The notes below the pieces were generated by a model, which was given only the letters and a program-made list of their open reading frames with translations, made no database searches and was not told the DNA's origin. From Mycolicibacterium sp. 018/SC-01/001 (GTDB lineage Bacteria; Actinomycetota; Actinomycetes; Mycobacteriales; Mycobacteriaceae): 64,000 nucleotides of DNA. A program made the translations under genes and the position numbers. Shown piece after piece: positions 18,398 to 26,401 of this stretch. Within the stretch, counting starts at the first letter, position 1, and each line of letters opens with the position of its first letter. The stretch lies in contig NZ_VKAA01000004.1 in NCBI RefSeq assembly GCF_007096635.1, positions 62,001-126,000 on the forward strand, given 5' to 3'.

Positions 18398-20875
18398 GTG
18401 ACGGCTCCCATCACCGTCGACCCTGTCGCGCTGGCTGGAATCGGCTCAGCCGTCGCCACTGACGGCGTCACGGTCGCCACCGCGGCGCACATGCTGTCGA
18501 CGGCGCTGTCGGGCGCGGGGGCCATGTTCGGGCACGATGCCGCCGGCGCGCTCTTCGGGCAGAGCTACACACAGGCCGGCACGTCACTGCTGGATGCCGC
18601 GGCATCAGCCGTGAACGCCTGCCGCAAGGCGGGTTTCGGTGTGCAGATGTCGGCTGTCAACTATGAACGAGCCAATGCTGCATCCACAGTGGGCGGCGGA
18701 GAAACGTCCATCCCACAGCCCACTGCACCAACGACATTCACCGCGCCGTCGATGCCCCCGCCGATGGGCGCCGGCGTCGTGGCGCCGGTGTTGTGGACGA
18801 TCGTCGAGTCGTTCGTCGGCGATGTGTGGCCCGACGGCAACCCCGACGAGATGCGGGCGGCCGCGGCGGCCTGGCGATCGTTCGGCACATCGATCGGCGC
18901 AGCCGCCGAACCTGTCGCAGCCGCGGGTACAGCGTTGGCAGGGCAGCAGATCCCCGAAGCCGGACACATGGGCGACGCCGCAGCGCAGATCAGCAGCGGA
19001 CTGGCCGACATCGCCGCGCAGGCACAGGAATTGGCCGCGCAGGTCGATGCCTTCGCCGCGAATGTGGAAGCGACGCAGAACGCGATCCGAGGACTGCTCC
19101 ACCAGCTGAGTATCAGTGGGGTCCTGGACGCGCTGGGTGACATCTTCAGCGGGGAGAATCCCTGGCAGAAAGTGCAGGAGGTCGCCGACGAGATCAAGAC
19201 GGTGCTGGCCAACATGAAGCGGCAGGCCGATGCCGCCCGAACCTTGTTCAGCCAGGGTATGAATCTCCTGGATTCGGCGACGACCTCGCTGCAGAGCTGG
19301 GCCACCAAGGAGTTCGTCGACGTGTTCGGCGAAGACGTCGGCACCGCGCTGTCGCAGGACTTCAAGGCATTGACCAGCCTGCCTGCAGGTGGGCTGAAGT
19401 TCCTCGGCGTCACGGCTGAGGGGCTGCAAGGACTCGACCCGATGCGGTTTGCCTATGACCCGCAGGGTGCGTTGGACACTTGGAAGGGGCTCGCGGATTC
19501 GACTGAGATGCTGACGAATCCGGCGTTGTTGGCGGAAAAGGTGATCTCGGATCCGCAGGGCAGTCTTGACGCGGCGAAGGCGATGGTCGACTGGGAGGAC
19601 GTCGAAAAGGGCGACCCATTCCGCGCGCTGGGGTACAACGCGGCGCAGATCGGGACGATGTTCCTACCCGGTGTGGGCGAGGCTGGGCCGGCTGCGGGCG
19701 CTGCATCCGCGGAGGCACGGGTGGCAGGAGCCGAGGCGCGGGCCGCCGGCGCGGGCGCCCGTGATGCGGCGACGGCCGCGGGTACGCGTGCTGCCTCGGC
19801 GACGGAGGGCATCAGCACGAAAGCCAGCGAGGTGGGCTCGAAGCTCGATGGCATCAAAGTGCCAGAGGCGCAGCCTGGTTCGAGTGTGGGTGGCAAGGCT
19901 CCGGTGGAGGATCCCCGTGCCGACGCACCGTCAAAGCAGACGCCCAACACCCCCGGCACTACAGCGCCTGGCGGCAACACTATTGCCGAAGCACCTCACG
20001 CTGGCGAATCGCCAGCAGTGCAAGAGGGTGGCTCGCAGTCCGCCTACAGCTACGAATCGAAAATTGGACCCGATGATCGCGCGACGGATAGCGCTCGCGC
20101 CCCAATCTTGGATCGTCCGTCCCTCCCAGGAGATAATCGGCCAGCCACTGCCCCCTCCGAGCCCCCGCAAACCACGCAGTCGACTATTTCGCAGCACGGA
20201 GCGACTACGCCTATCGACCATGGTGGGGCTCCCACCGTCCACGAACGACCCGGCGACTCTTCGAACGAAGGCGGTACTGGACCAGGTGATCATGCGCCCG
20301 GCCACGGTCAGGACAATCGTTTCGGCGAGAGCGCCGCCGACCATCATTCGGACTTGCTCGACGACAGCCACGACGGCCCCGGCCCGTTGGCTAATCATAT
20401 TCGCGACGAGATTCTCGCGATGGAAAAGGGAACTCGCCCCGATCCATCCGACTACCTTTCTCAGGAATACATCGATCATCACATGGCAAAGTTCGACGAT
20501 GGCGCGACGAGGCTTATGCCCGAGGACAACTACAATAAGTATGGTCTCGCACAGCGAGATGGAACATCCTTCGTCATGGCAACAAAGGAAGTCGAGGAAT
20601 TGCTAGCATCGACGCACGGCGATCCGCGCGCGCTCGAGCAGGCCCTGGGTATGCCGGAAGGATTTCTGGAGAAGCATCGCATTTTGCGAATCGACATACC
20701 TGAGCCACTGAACCACGACGCGAGGATTCCGTCCGGAAATGAAGCCGGCGCAAATGATCAATGGATACCGGGTGGCCTTTTGCCCGACGGTTTGGCGGAA
20801 GCCGTAATTGACGGCTCGTCAGTGCAGCCGAAGGATTTCCATATCTCTGATCTTTCTGACTTCGGGAGCGAATGA
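18398..20875 (+). CDS. Type VII-secreted polymorphic toxin (WXG100_2/CpnT-like N-terminus)
   Basis: An 825-aa protein from GTG 18398. Residues 1-95 form a WXG-like helical region. Residues about 125-245 contain VWPDGNPDEMRAAAAAW, typical of the WXG100_2/CpnT-like N-terminal domain. A helical middle follows to about 430. Residues 430-660 are a low-complexity Ala, then Pro/Ser/Thr/Asp/Gly linker. The last about 165 residues (from LANHIRDEILAMEKG) are a folded, AT-richer tip with EAGANDQWIPGG near 785, a motif I associate with polymorphic-toxin tips but cannot assign to a known activity. The stop overlaps the first downstream immunity candidate (ATGA). It is probably an ESX-exported antibacterial or host-directed toxin. 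Confidence 0.85.
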   Translation: MTAPITVDPVALAGIGSAVATDGVTVATAAHMLSTALSGAGAMFGHDAAGALFGQSYTQAGTSLLDAAASAVNACRKAGFGVQMSAVNYERANAASTVGGGETSIPQPTAPTTFTAPSMPPPMGAGVVAPVLWTIVESFVGDVWPDGNPDEMRAAAAAWRSFGTSIGAAAEPVAAAGTALAGQQIPEAGHMGDAAAQISSGLADIAAQAQELAAQVDAFAANVEATQNAIRGLLHQLSISGVLDALGDIFSGENPWQKVQEVADEIKTVLANMKRQADAARTLFSQGMNLLDSATTSLQSWATKEFVDVFGEDVGTALSQDFKALTSLPAGGLKFLGVTAEGLQGLDPMRFAYDPQGALDTWKGLADSTEMLTNPALLAEKVISDPQGSLDAAKAMVDWEDVEKGDPFRALGYNAAQIGTMFLPGVGEAGPAAGAASAEARVAGAEARAAGAGARDAATAAGTRAASATEGISTKASEVGSKLDGIKVPEAQPGSSVGGKAPVEDPRADAPSKQTPNTPGTTAPGGNTIAEAPHAGESPAVQEGGSQSAYSYESKIGPDDRATDSARAPILDRPSLPGDNRPATAPSEPPQTTQSTISQHGATTPIDHGGAPTVHERPGDSSNEGGTGPGDHAPGHGQDNRFGESAADHHSDLLDDSHDGPGPLANHIRDEILAMEKGTRPDPSDYLSQEYIDHHMAKFDDGATRLMPEDNYNKYGLAQRDGTSFVMATKEVEELLASTHGDPRALEQALGMPEGFLEKHRILRIDIPEPLNHDARIPSGNEAGANDQWIPGGLLPDGLAEAVIDGSSVQPKDFHISDLSDFGSE

Positions 20876-21138
20876 TGGCCTATGTCGACACCTACTTCTC
20901 AAAGGAAGGCCGCTACTCGATCGGGATCGAGGACGACACGCAGAAGCGATATCTGTCCATACCGGTCAGCAACGGTGTCTTTGACTACGAGGAGTATTAC
21001 GAATTGACCGCTCACGAGTACGACTCTTTACTGGCAGATCCTGACGCGGCGCGTCGGTTCGCCGAGTCATGTCGCAATCGCGAGAGGGACGAGCTGCTCA
21101 TTGAGAAACCCGGCTGGAACCGCGGAACCCCCGTGTAG
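20872..21138 (+). CDS. Putative immunity protein, paralogue A
   Basis: An 88-aa acidic protein directly coupled to the toxin gene (ATGA overlap); a second ATG at 20875 is possible. It has TYFSKEGRYSIGIE near the N-terminus, DYEEYYELT in the middle and FAESCRNRERDELL followed by GWNRGTP at the end. The same pattern recurs in the genes at 21376 and 21736, defining a three-copy family. Position immediately after the toxin makes it the best candidate for the cognate antitoxin that binds the C-terminal tip in the cytoplasm. The family itself is not recognised. Confidence 0.8.
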   Translation: MMAYVDTYFSKEGRYSIGIEDDTQKRYLSIPVSNGVFDYEEYYELTAHEYDSLLADPDAARRFAESCRNRERDELLIEKPGWNRGTPV

Positions 21139-21166
21139 TTGAAATCCAGGGCAGACACCGCTATGA

Positions 21167-21370
21167 ACCAGCAAGGGCTATGCGCAATCAGTCGAGGTCA
21201 GCGTTATACGGGAAGGCTTCGTGGAGATCCGGGGCAACGCCGGAGCGGCCGCGCGGTCAACCGTCAGAGCAACAACTTTCAACGACCTGATGGCCATGCC
21301 GGTGGAGGAGATTGAGCGGCTGGTCAACATCGGCATGCCATCGACTGCGCGCGGGACGCAGGAGCAATAA
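21167..21370 (+). pseudogene. Remnant of a polymorphic-toxin C-terminal tip (orphan cassette)
   Basis: A 67-codon open stretch starts directly after an in-frame TGA and has no ATG or SD near its beginning. It encodes VEVSVIREGFVEIRGN, then TTFNDLMAMPVEEIERLVN, and ends at TAA 21368-21370, 5 bases before paralogue B. Its codon use is coding-like. This is the expected look of an orphan C-terminal toxin cassette: a displaced tip followed by its own immunity gene. The enzymatic class is not recognisable. It is inferred to be a remnant and may be recruited only by recombination with the full-length toxin. Confidence 0.5.
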
Positions 21371-21375
21371 TTCAC

Positions 21376-21639
21376 ATGCGGTTCGAGAAGAACCACTTTT
21401 CGGAGATCGGCTGCTATCGGCTCGGCCGCGAGACGACGACCCAGGGACACTTCCTCGGCGTTCCCCTCTCGAACAGCATGATCGACTACATCGAGTACTA
21501 CTGGCTGACAGCAGAACAATACGACCGGTTTGCGGTCGACAGCAGGGCCGCCACCGAGTTCGCTGACTCCTGCCGTCGCCGAAAACGCGACGACATCCTT
21601 GCTTTCACGCCAGGACCGGATCGTGGCAGTCCACGTTGA
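21376..21639 (+). CDS. Putative immunity protein, paralogue B
   Basis: An 87-aa protein following the toxin-tip remnant. It is homologous along its length to the genes at 20872 and 21736: FSEIGCYRLGRE, then IDYIEYYWLTAEQYDRF, then FADSCRRRKRDDIL and PGPDRGSP. It is the most diverged of the three at the N-terminus. The start ATG is 5 bases after the remnant stop. The arrangement remnant tip plus immunity is the standard orphan-cassette order, so B probably neutralises the lost or displaced tip. Confidence 0.75.
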   Translation: MRFEKNHFSEIGCYRLGRETTTQGHFLGVPLSNSMIDYIEYYWLTAEQYDRFAVDSRAATEFADSCRRRKRDDILAFTPGPDRGSPR

Positions 21640-21735
21640 GCTACCCGCACGGTCCCCGAAATTGATGCAGGATCATTGCCGCAGCGGATCGTAGGCTCTA
21701 CAGAAGCAGTCAGTGTTGCTGAGGAGGATCCTCCG

Positions 21736-21984
21736 GTGTATGTCGAATCATACTTTTCACCACACCACCGGTACTCCCTTGGCGTGGAGGTCGGCTCTGG
21801 GCGAAGCTATCTCGACAATGGCGCCGTCGACTACAACGAGTACTACCGCGTCGGCACCGAACTAGCGCGAAGCTTCGCGATCGACTCAGAGTCGTGTATT
21901 GCCTTCGCTGAGTCCTGTCGCCGTCGCGAGCACGACGATCTCCTTCTCTACGAGCCCGGTGGGCGAAGAGGGACGCCGATATGA
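21736..21984 (+). CDS. Putative immunity protein, paralogue C
   Basis: An 82-aa protein started at GTG 21736, 7 bases after GAGGAGGA; this start aligns its N-terminus (VYVESYFSPHHRYSLGVE) with paralogue A. A TTG at 21676 would add 20 residues with no match to A or B. The middle has DYNEYYRVGTE and the end FAESCRRREHDDLL plus GGRRGTP. It is closer to A than to B at both ends. It overlaps the next gene by ATGA, so the array continues as one transcription unit. Confidence 0.75.
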   Translation: MYVESYFSPHHRYSLGVEVGSGRSYLDNGAVDYNEYYRVGTELARSFAIDSESCIAFAESCRRREHDDLLLYEPGGRRGTPI

Positions 21985-22349
21985 CGACCCCGCGCGAAAG
22001 TCTCCTGCTACTCGGAACTTACGACTGGGTCGCGCTCGACCACATCCACCGGGAGACAGCTCGTCACATGCCTGGATCTCTGATACCGCAGATTCAACAA
22101 GCCGCGTTAGAGTTGATCCGCGAGGTGGTTGAGCAGGGTTTGTTCGAGATGGGCGACGTCACTGCCGAGCGCGGGTTCGTCCGTTGGCTGGAACCCACCG
22201 ATCAAGCGATCTCTCGGATCGAGGGCTTTTACATCGACGCGTTCGACGACACCACCGTGTGGCCATGGTGCTGCTGGCTCAATTTGACTCCGCACGGTGA
22301 ACAGATCGCGCATGAGTTATCGACCCGACAATTTTCGACGGATAGCTAG
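21981..22349 (+). CDS. Putative immunity protein, DWV/WPW family member 1
   Basis: A 122-aa protein. YDWVALDHIHRE, FVRWLEPTD, FYIDAFDDTTVWPWCCWLNLTPHG define a pattern that recurs in the minus-strand gene at 26402 (DWVKLWDVHRH, YIDNFDDHAGWPWTVWLRLTDAG). Two diverged copies 4 kb apart in a toxin-immunity region suggest a family of small antitoxin-like proteins. It is coupled to the upstream paralogue C by ATGA. No catalytic motif or signal peptide is present, so it should be cytosolic. The family name is not known to me. Confidence 0.7.
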   Translation: MTTPRESLLLLGTYDWVALDHIHRETARHMPGSLIPQIQQAALELIREVVEQGLFEMGDVTAERGFVRWLEPTDQAISRIEGFYIDAFDDTTVWPWCCWLNLTPHGEQIAHELSTRQFSTDS

Positions 22350-22416
22350 CAACTCGGCACGTGTGCGCACACGCGAAACCCAATGCGACATATCCGATTC
22401 CGAAAGGTCAGCGGTC

Positions 22417-22812
22417 ATGATGGATCTAGGGCTGGACGGTAAGAAACTGCAATCTGTGCTTATCGAGAACTCTCTCGTCATGACGTTCTCAGACGAATTT
22501 TTCGCCCTGATGGCGTCGCCTCTCACGCTGAGTCGCGAAGGCGAAGCCTTCACCTTGACCCCGGACGAAGACCCGGCGGAGGCCTTCGCTCCAATCCGCC
22601 AGTTGGTGGGGTTGGACGTCGTTGAATCGGTTGCCGACGATTCCGGCGCGCTCAGGATGGCTTTCGAAGACGGCAGCCTCATTCAAGTACCGGCTGATGA
22701 CCAGTACGAGGCGTGGAACGTATCGGGCCCCCGCGGGGCGCTCGTCGTCTCGATGCCGGGCGGTGAGCTCGCGATCTGGAGCGCACACGCCAGATCGGAT
22801 ACCCCGGAATGA
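22417..22812 (+). CDS. DUF6188-like small protein (putative immunity)
   Basis: A 131-aa protein from ATG 22417, 9 bases after GAAAGG; another ATG follows at 22420. It is beta-rich: LQSVLIENSLVMTFSDEFF, then LVGLDVVESVADDSGALRMAF and DDQYEAWNVSGPRGALVVSMPGGELAIW. The YEAW-x-x-x-G-P-x-G and PGGELA-W elements match what I remember of DUF6188, a family frequent next to actinobacterial toxins. There is no signal peptide. It sits in the middle of the immunity array, so a toxin-neutralising role is plausible but inferred from location. Confidence 0.65.
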   Translation: MMDLGLDGKKLQSVLIENSLVMTFSDEFFALMASPLTLSREGEAFTLTPDEDPAEAFAPIRQLVGLDVVESVADDSGALRMAFEDGSLIQVPADDQYEAWNVSGPRGALVVSMPGGELAIWSAHARSDTPE

Positions 22813-22837
22813 AATCGACGCGCGGGAGGTCGCTTCG

Positions 22838-23095
22838 GTGGATGTGAGCTTGAAGTTCCTCCACGATGACGAGAGGCGGATGCTTCATGACGTCGTGAGT
22901 CGTCGTGACCCAGCGCTGTCCGAGAAACTCGCGGTCACCGACACGGTATCGCGCAGCGATGCAGAGCTGATCGTGTCGATCCTGTGTGACGAATTCATCG
23001 ACAACCTCGATGACGACTGGGAACCGACGGCGTACGGCACAGCAATCAGCGATCTCCTGCAACGTGTCAATGCGGCGAGATTGGACGGGACGTGA
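22838..23095 (+). CDS. Small helical protein of the immunity array
   Basis: An 85-aa protein from GTG 22838, 8 bases after GGGAGG; GTG 22844 is an alternative. It is helical and acidic, with LHDDERRMLHDVVSRRD at the start and the tail DEFIDNLDDDWEPTAYGTAISDLLQRVN. The LDDDWEPT-x-YG segment looks conserved-protein-like, and I recall similar segments in actinobacterial small proteins near secreted toxins. No enzymatic motif is visible. Role inferred from its place among immunity candidates. Confidence 0.65.
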   Translation: MDVSLKFLHDDERRMLHDVVSRRDPALSEKLAVTDTVSRSDAELIVSILCDEFIDNLDDDWEPTAYGTAISDLLQRVNAARLDGT

Positions 23096-23122
23096 GGCAA
23101 CGTAAGAACCAATGCCGTGGCC

Positions 23123-23473
23123 ATGACTGAAAGCGCACTGACAGACGAGGAACGTGCGCTGATCCTCGCAATCGTCAGGAAGACAGCGCATTACGATGCC
23201 GACGCACTACAGGCCGAGCTCGCACGGGCGCTGATCTCGCACGGCACGACATGGGTCTGCGACGTCCAGGTGCAGGCCTCGACGCCGGTCTTCGATTGCC
23301 CCGACGGACCATTCCCCGCCCGGGCGTTCGTGTCCGACGGCATCGACTACCAGGGTGAGATCATCATCTGGATCACCAGGGGCCACCTCTCCGGACTCGA
23401 GTACGCCTGGGTGACCGATCAGCCGCCCACCCGCTGGCCACGACCCGAAGAGCTGGAGGTGCATCCAGCGTGA
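23123..23473 (+). CDS. Small protein of the immunity array (SGLEYAW family)
   Basis: A 116-aa protein from ATG 23123; GTG 23117 would add two residues. The N-terminal half is helical (LTDEERALILAIVRKTA). The second half is beta-rich with VFDCPDGPFPARAFV, then GEIIIWITRGHLSGLEYAWVTDQPPTRWP. The SGLEYAW-x-T-D-x-P-P-x-x-W-P stretch is the most distinctive part and looks conserved. Its stop overlaps the next gene (GTGA), so they are co-translated. No toxin-like residues are evident; an immunity role is inferred from context. Confidence 0.65.
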   Translation: MTESALTDEERALILAIVRKTAHYDADALQAELARALISHGTTWVCDVQVQASTPVFDCPDGPFPARAFVSDGIDYQGEIIIWITRGHLSGLEYAWVTDQPPTRWPRPEELEVHPA

Positions 23474-23883
23474 TCGACTACGAACACTTTCCGGGTCTCG
23501 ACGGGTTCTATCTCGAAGACAGCTTCGTCTTGGACATCACCGAGACACCGTCAACACTGATTTTCAGCCTCGACGCCGTCCTGACGCCCGAGCATCCCGC
23601 CTATCGACCGCCGCGGCCAGGCGAGCATCACTGCTACCGACCCGCCGACCTGACGTTCTCTGAATGCACTAGCGTCGAATGGCTGCACCGGTCGCACAGG
23701 TTCTTCACCGACGCCACGGGGGCCAAGGACCTCGGCAACATCGATGCACTCGTAGCGGGCGCCAATTCCGTTCTTCTGGAGGGCGATTGGGGTCGTGTCC
23801 GAGTGTGGGGGTCGCGGAGCAATGGCTGTCCCCGACCCAGGATGGGACTGCAATCAGATCATGACCCGGCCGTCAGTGATTGA
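23470..23883 (+). CDS. Small protein of the immunity array (FPGLDGFYLEDS family)
   Basis: A 137-aa protein from GTG 23470, coupled to the previous gene. The opening HFPGLDGFYLEDSFVLDI and LDAVLTPEHPAYRPPRPGEHHCY look like a conserved actinobacterial hypothetical family. It continues with TDATGAKDLGNIDALV and EGDWGRVRVWG. The last about 25 residues (after VWGSRSNG) are Arg/Pro-rich and unlike the rest, so the natural end may lie near the GDWG motif and the tail may be altered by a frameshift. It is probably another cytosolic partner or immunity protein. Confidence 0.65.
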   Translation: MIDYEHFPGLDGFYLEDSFVLDITETPSTLIFSLDAVLTPEHPAYRPPRPGEHHCYRPADLTFSECTSVEWLHRSHRFFTDATGAKDLGNIDALVAGANSVLLEGDWGRVRVWGSRSNGCPRPRMGLQSDHDPAVSD

Positions 23884-23898
23884 GCGAGAGGTGATTCG

Positions 23899-24198
23899 GT
23901 GACGCTGGACGATAGGGGTCTACCCGACATCAACACCTATATCGATCTCATCGACCGTTTCCTGCGTCGATCCGTCGGCGCGCCCGACTTCCAACTCACC
24001 TATCTCCGGATGCTCAAGAACGAGCGGCGCATTCTTGGCGAACCTGTCTTCCCTGTACTCCAGGAACTGTTCGAAGACGCCGACCGCTATGTCGCTGAAC
24101 CTCGACTGAGAACGGGAACCGGAGACCTTGACGACGACGGGCTCATGTCATGCGCTGCCCGCGCGCAAGGGGCTTTGCGGGACCTCGGCTACACCTGA
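23899..24198 (+). CDS. Colicin-immunity-like protein
   Basis: A 99-aa acidic helical protein from GTG 23899. INTYIDLIDRFLRRSVGAPDF, then FPVLQELFEDADRYVAEP and LDDDGLMSCAARAQGALRDLG match the layout of the bacterial self-protective colicin-like immunity family: an N-terminal helix with Asp, then a Leu/Phe-rich helix ending in D-x-D-x-Y, then a final helix pair. That family binds and blocks nuclease toxins of the colicin type. It is the last gene of the array that begins after the 825-aa toxin, and the clearest one pointing to toxin neutralisation. Confidence 0.7.
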   Translation: MTLDDRGLPDINTYIDLIDRFLRRSVGAPDFQLTYLRMLKNERRILGEPVFPVLQELFEDADRYVAEPRLRTGTGDLDDDGLMSCAARAQGALRDLGYT

Positions 24199-24433
24199 CG
24201 CGCCACGGGCTCACCGAGCAGGAGAACAGTCGGACGCCGTGCAGGCTCATCCGCGAGCGATACTGCGATAACCGCGTTTGGGCCGACCGGCAGGCGACGA
24301 CTGTGCGCTTGACGGTTGCTTCCCAAAGCGAGGAAACACCTCGACCGCTCGAATTGAACAATTAGCAAGCCTCGGTGGCGTTGGTCCACTACTGTCACCA
24401 GCAAGGGGAGCGCTACACCAGGGGGAAGAGCGA

Positions 24434-24721
24434 ATGCCGAAGCGTCCATCGAAGGTCAAACGACTAGCAGCAGCCGGGTTGTTGGCAGGAGCTACTTCAC
24501 TGGCATCGGTCACTTTTGCTGCGCCGGCTCAGGCCTGCACCTGGGATCTCGCGTGGTTCTTTCTGCACCAGTGCAATGCACCGCCGCAAGGGCCACCGCC
24601 ACCTGTTGATGCTCCACCGCCGCCCCCGCCACCACGGGATGCGCAAGGACGTCTGTTGTGCCCAGATGAGGGCGGAATCATGACTCCGTGCCCCTGCATG
24701 GGGCCGGGCTACCCCTGCTAG
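24434..24721 (+). CDS. Small secreted Cys/Pro-rich protein
   Basis: A 95-aa protein from ATG 24434. The signal peptide (basic KRPSKVKR, then LAAAGLLAGATSLASVTFA, APAQA cleavage near residue 33) is clear. The mature part is short: a Cys-containing ACTWDLAWFFLHQCN, a Pro run (PPQGPPPPVDAPPPPPPP) and a final Cys-rich end (LLCPDEGG ... CPCMGPGYPC). Six cysteines suggest disulphide bonds outside the cell. The family is not recognised. The preceding 235 bases (24199-24433) contain no gene that I can support. Confidence 0.75.
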   Translation: MPKRPSKVKRLAAAGLLAGATSLASVTFAAPAQACTWDLAWFFLHQCNAPPQGPPPPVDAPPPPPPPRDAQGRLLCPDEGGIMTPCPCMGPGYPC

Positions 24722-24806
24722 AGGCCCGCCAACGTCCGTCGAACTCGCGGAATCGGCTCGGATGGAGGAATTGCGAGCTCCGATGGTGATCTCGCAGCAG
24801 GCTCGA

Positions 24807-25163
24807 CTACGCCTCACCCAAACTCGGCCGATACTGATCCACTTCAGTCTCGGCAGCGAGCAACGCAGGCAACTCGCCCTCCTGCTGAGAAACGAAGACG
24901 CCGATCACCTGCCGGCACACTTCCGGCACGGAGACTCCCTGCCGATCGGCAATGCGTTTCAACCCGACGAGCATTGACGTCGTCACATGGAATTGCACCG
25001 CGTACTGACCACAGGACCCGTCCTCGGGCGGCGGCCCCGGACCCACGACCACGGGATCTTCGACGCCGAATGCGTCCACGTCAGCAGCCCGGACCCTTTG
25101 GACACCGCCGCGACCGGCATCATCGGCCGGCTCCCGGACCTCCTCGTGACTGAACAACCCCAT
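24807..25163 (-). CDS. Small protein with C-terminal helical domain (RHH-like?)
   Basis: A 118-aa protein if started at ATG 25163 (MGLFSHEEVREPADDAG); the open frame runs further upstream but overlaps the divergent HNH gene. The first half is acidic and disordered with VVVGPGPPPEDGS. The second half, YAVQFHVTTSMLVGLKRIADRQGVSVPEVCRQVIGVFV, has a strand followed by two helices as in ribbon-helix-helix DNA-binding domains (VQFHVTTSM as strand). It could be a regulator or a partner of the divergent HNH endonuclease. Moderate support only. Confidence 0.55.
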   Translation of the reverse strand: MGLFSHEEVREPADDAGRGGVQRVRAADVDAFGVEDPVVVGPGPPPEDGSCGQYAVQFHVTTSMLVGLKRIADRQGVSVPEVCRQVIGVFVSQQEGELPALLAAETEVDQYRPSLGEA

Positions 25164-25175
25164 GCCAACAACGCT

Positions 25176-25190
25176 AGACCTCCAGGGTCT
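25176..25190. promoter_or_regulatory. Short dyad between divergent genes
   Basis: AGACC-TCCAG-GGTCT is a 5-base-arm inverted repeat, 13 bases upstream of the start at 25163 and 51 bases upstream of the HNH gene. It could be the operator of the RHH-like protein. The arm is short, so chance is possible. Confidence 0.3.
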
Positions 25191-25241
25191 CGATGCCCGA
25201 GTGGTGCACAGTGAAGGTCTGACGACGACGGGGGCTACGCG

Positions 25242-26321
25242 ATGGACGATGCTGTCAGCAATCCGCTGGTGCTCGGGCAGCGAGTGGTCGCCATTCTCGA
25301 GACGGGCGCACGTGACGCCACCTACAAACTGGCGTTGTTGATGGCTCTGATCGAGTACTGCGTCGAAAATCTGCCGGATCGATCCGACGACACGCTCCAG
25401 GTACCAATTGCCGACCTCGCACACCGGGTGATCGCGCTGTATTGGCGCCAAGTGCGCCCGTTCGAAGGACAAGAACTCGTTCAGCGCCGGACCGGGAACC
25501 GAGCCCGCATCACCGATGCGACGAAGCGCCTGCGCGAGGCTGCCGGAATCGGAAACAGCGGGCTCTCGCTCGAGGTGGCGATGATGCGGGCGCCCGATGC
25601 CTACGCGGACGCGGTCGACACGGTGGTCATCGCGCTGGCCAAGCAACCGCTACCGCGACTCCAGAGGCTTCCGGGCGCCGCCACAAGTGACCCGTTCCTT
25701 TATGACGACTCGTTCCTCGGCGAGAACGTCTCTCGCAAGATTCTGCGGGACCACGACGGTTCCATCGTGTTGAAGCCGGGCATCGCCTCTGGACTGGCGC
25801 GTCTGGCAGGACTTCTCAAGCCGGCGCTGGAGATCATGTGGGTTGATGACGTTCGGCGCATGAATCGATTACTCGACGCCGAGATTCCCGACGTGGCCGG
25901 ACATCTGTTCGGTCGCGACCGCCTAGCATTGGCGGCAATCCGGGAGCCGTTCAAGGACGCCTTCGGACCGCACTGTTTCTACTGCAGCAGTCACCTGCCG
26001 ACGAACAATCCGATCGACCATGTGCTGCCGTGGTCGCTCGTCGGGATCGACGGCTTGGCCAATCTGGTGCTCGCCTGCGCACGATGCAACTCTGACAAGA
26101 GCAGCGCGTTGCCGGCAGTGGCGATCGTCCGCCGGGTACTGCAGCGTGATCGAAAGACGCTCGAAGACATCGCCTCTGAGCTTCAGTGGCCGACGCAGCA
26201 CGACCGAACAATCGCCGCGGCGCGCGGAATCTACCGCGGTCAGCCAACGGGTGTTCCCACATGGGTGGGGTACAAGCAGACGGAACGCCTCGACATCGGC
26301 TTCCCACCGCAGTGGCCCTGA
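25242..26321 (+). CDS. HNH endonuclease
   Basis: A 359-aa protein. The C-terminal third carries a full HNH/zinc module: CFYCSSHL (about residue 247), the catalytic IDHVLPWS (about 262), then LANLVLACARCNSDKSS (about 273-289), a C-x2-C ... C-x2-C zinc site with the HNH histidine. The N-terminal 240 residues are helical with no motif recognised; LLMALIEYCVEN and VIALYWRQVRPF resemble the N-terminal region seen in phage-defence HNH proteins. It is expected to cleave DNA. No cognate methyltransferase lies nearby, so it is not an evident restriction pair. Confidence 0.85.
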   Translation: MDDAVSNPLVLGQRVVAILETGARDATYKLALLMALIEYCVENLPDRSDDTLQVPIADLAHRVIALYWRQVRPFEGQELVQRRTGNRARITDATKRLREAAGIGNSGLSLEVAMMRAPDAYADAVDTVVIALAKQPLPRLQRLPGAATSDPFLYDDSFLGENVSRKILRDHDGSIVLKPGIASGLARLAGLLKPALEIMWVDDVRRMNRLLDAEIPDVAGHLFGRDRLALAAIREPFKDAFGPHCFYCSSHLPTNNPIDHVLPWSLVGIDGLANLVLACARCNSDKSSALPAVAIVRRVLQRDRKTLEDIASELQWPTQHDRTIAAARGIYRGQPTGVPTWVGYKQTERLDIGFPPQWP

Positions 26322-26401
26322 GAACCCTCAGGATCTGACGGCTGGAACACGTTCGCGATCTGGCGGATGTTGAGCTGGTCGAGAACCGGCCGGAGAAAGA
26401 A

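Noticed and set aside
24150..24365. 71-codon frame starting inside the colicin-immunity-like gene
   Set aside because: It overlaps a better-supported gene in another frame and shows no protein-like features.
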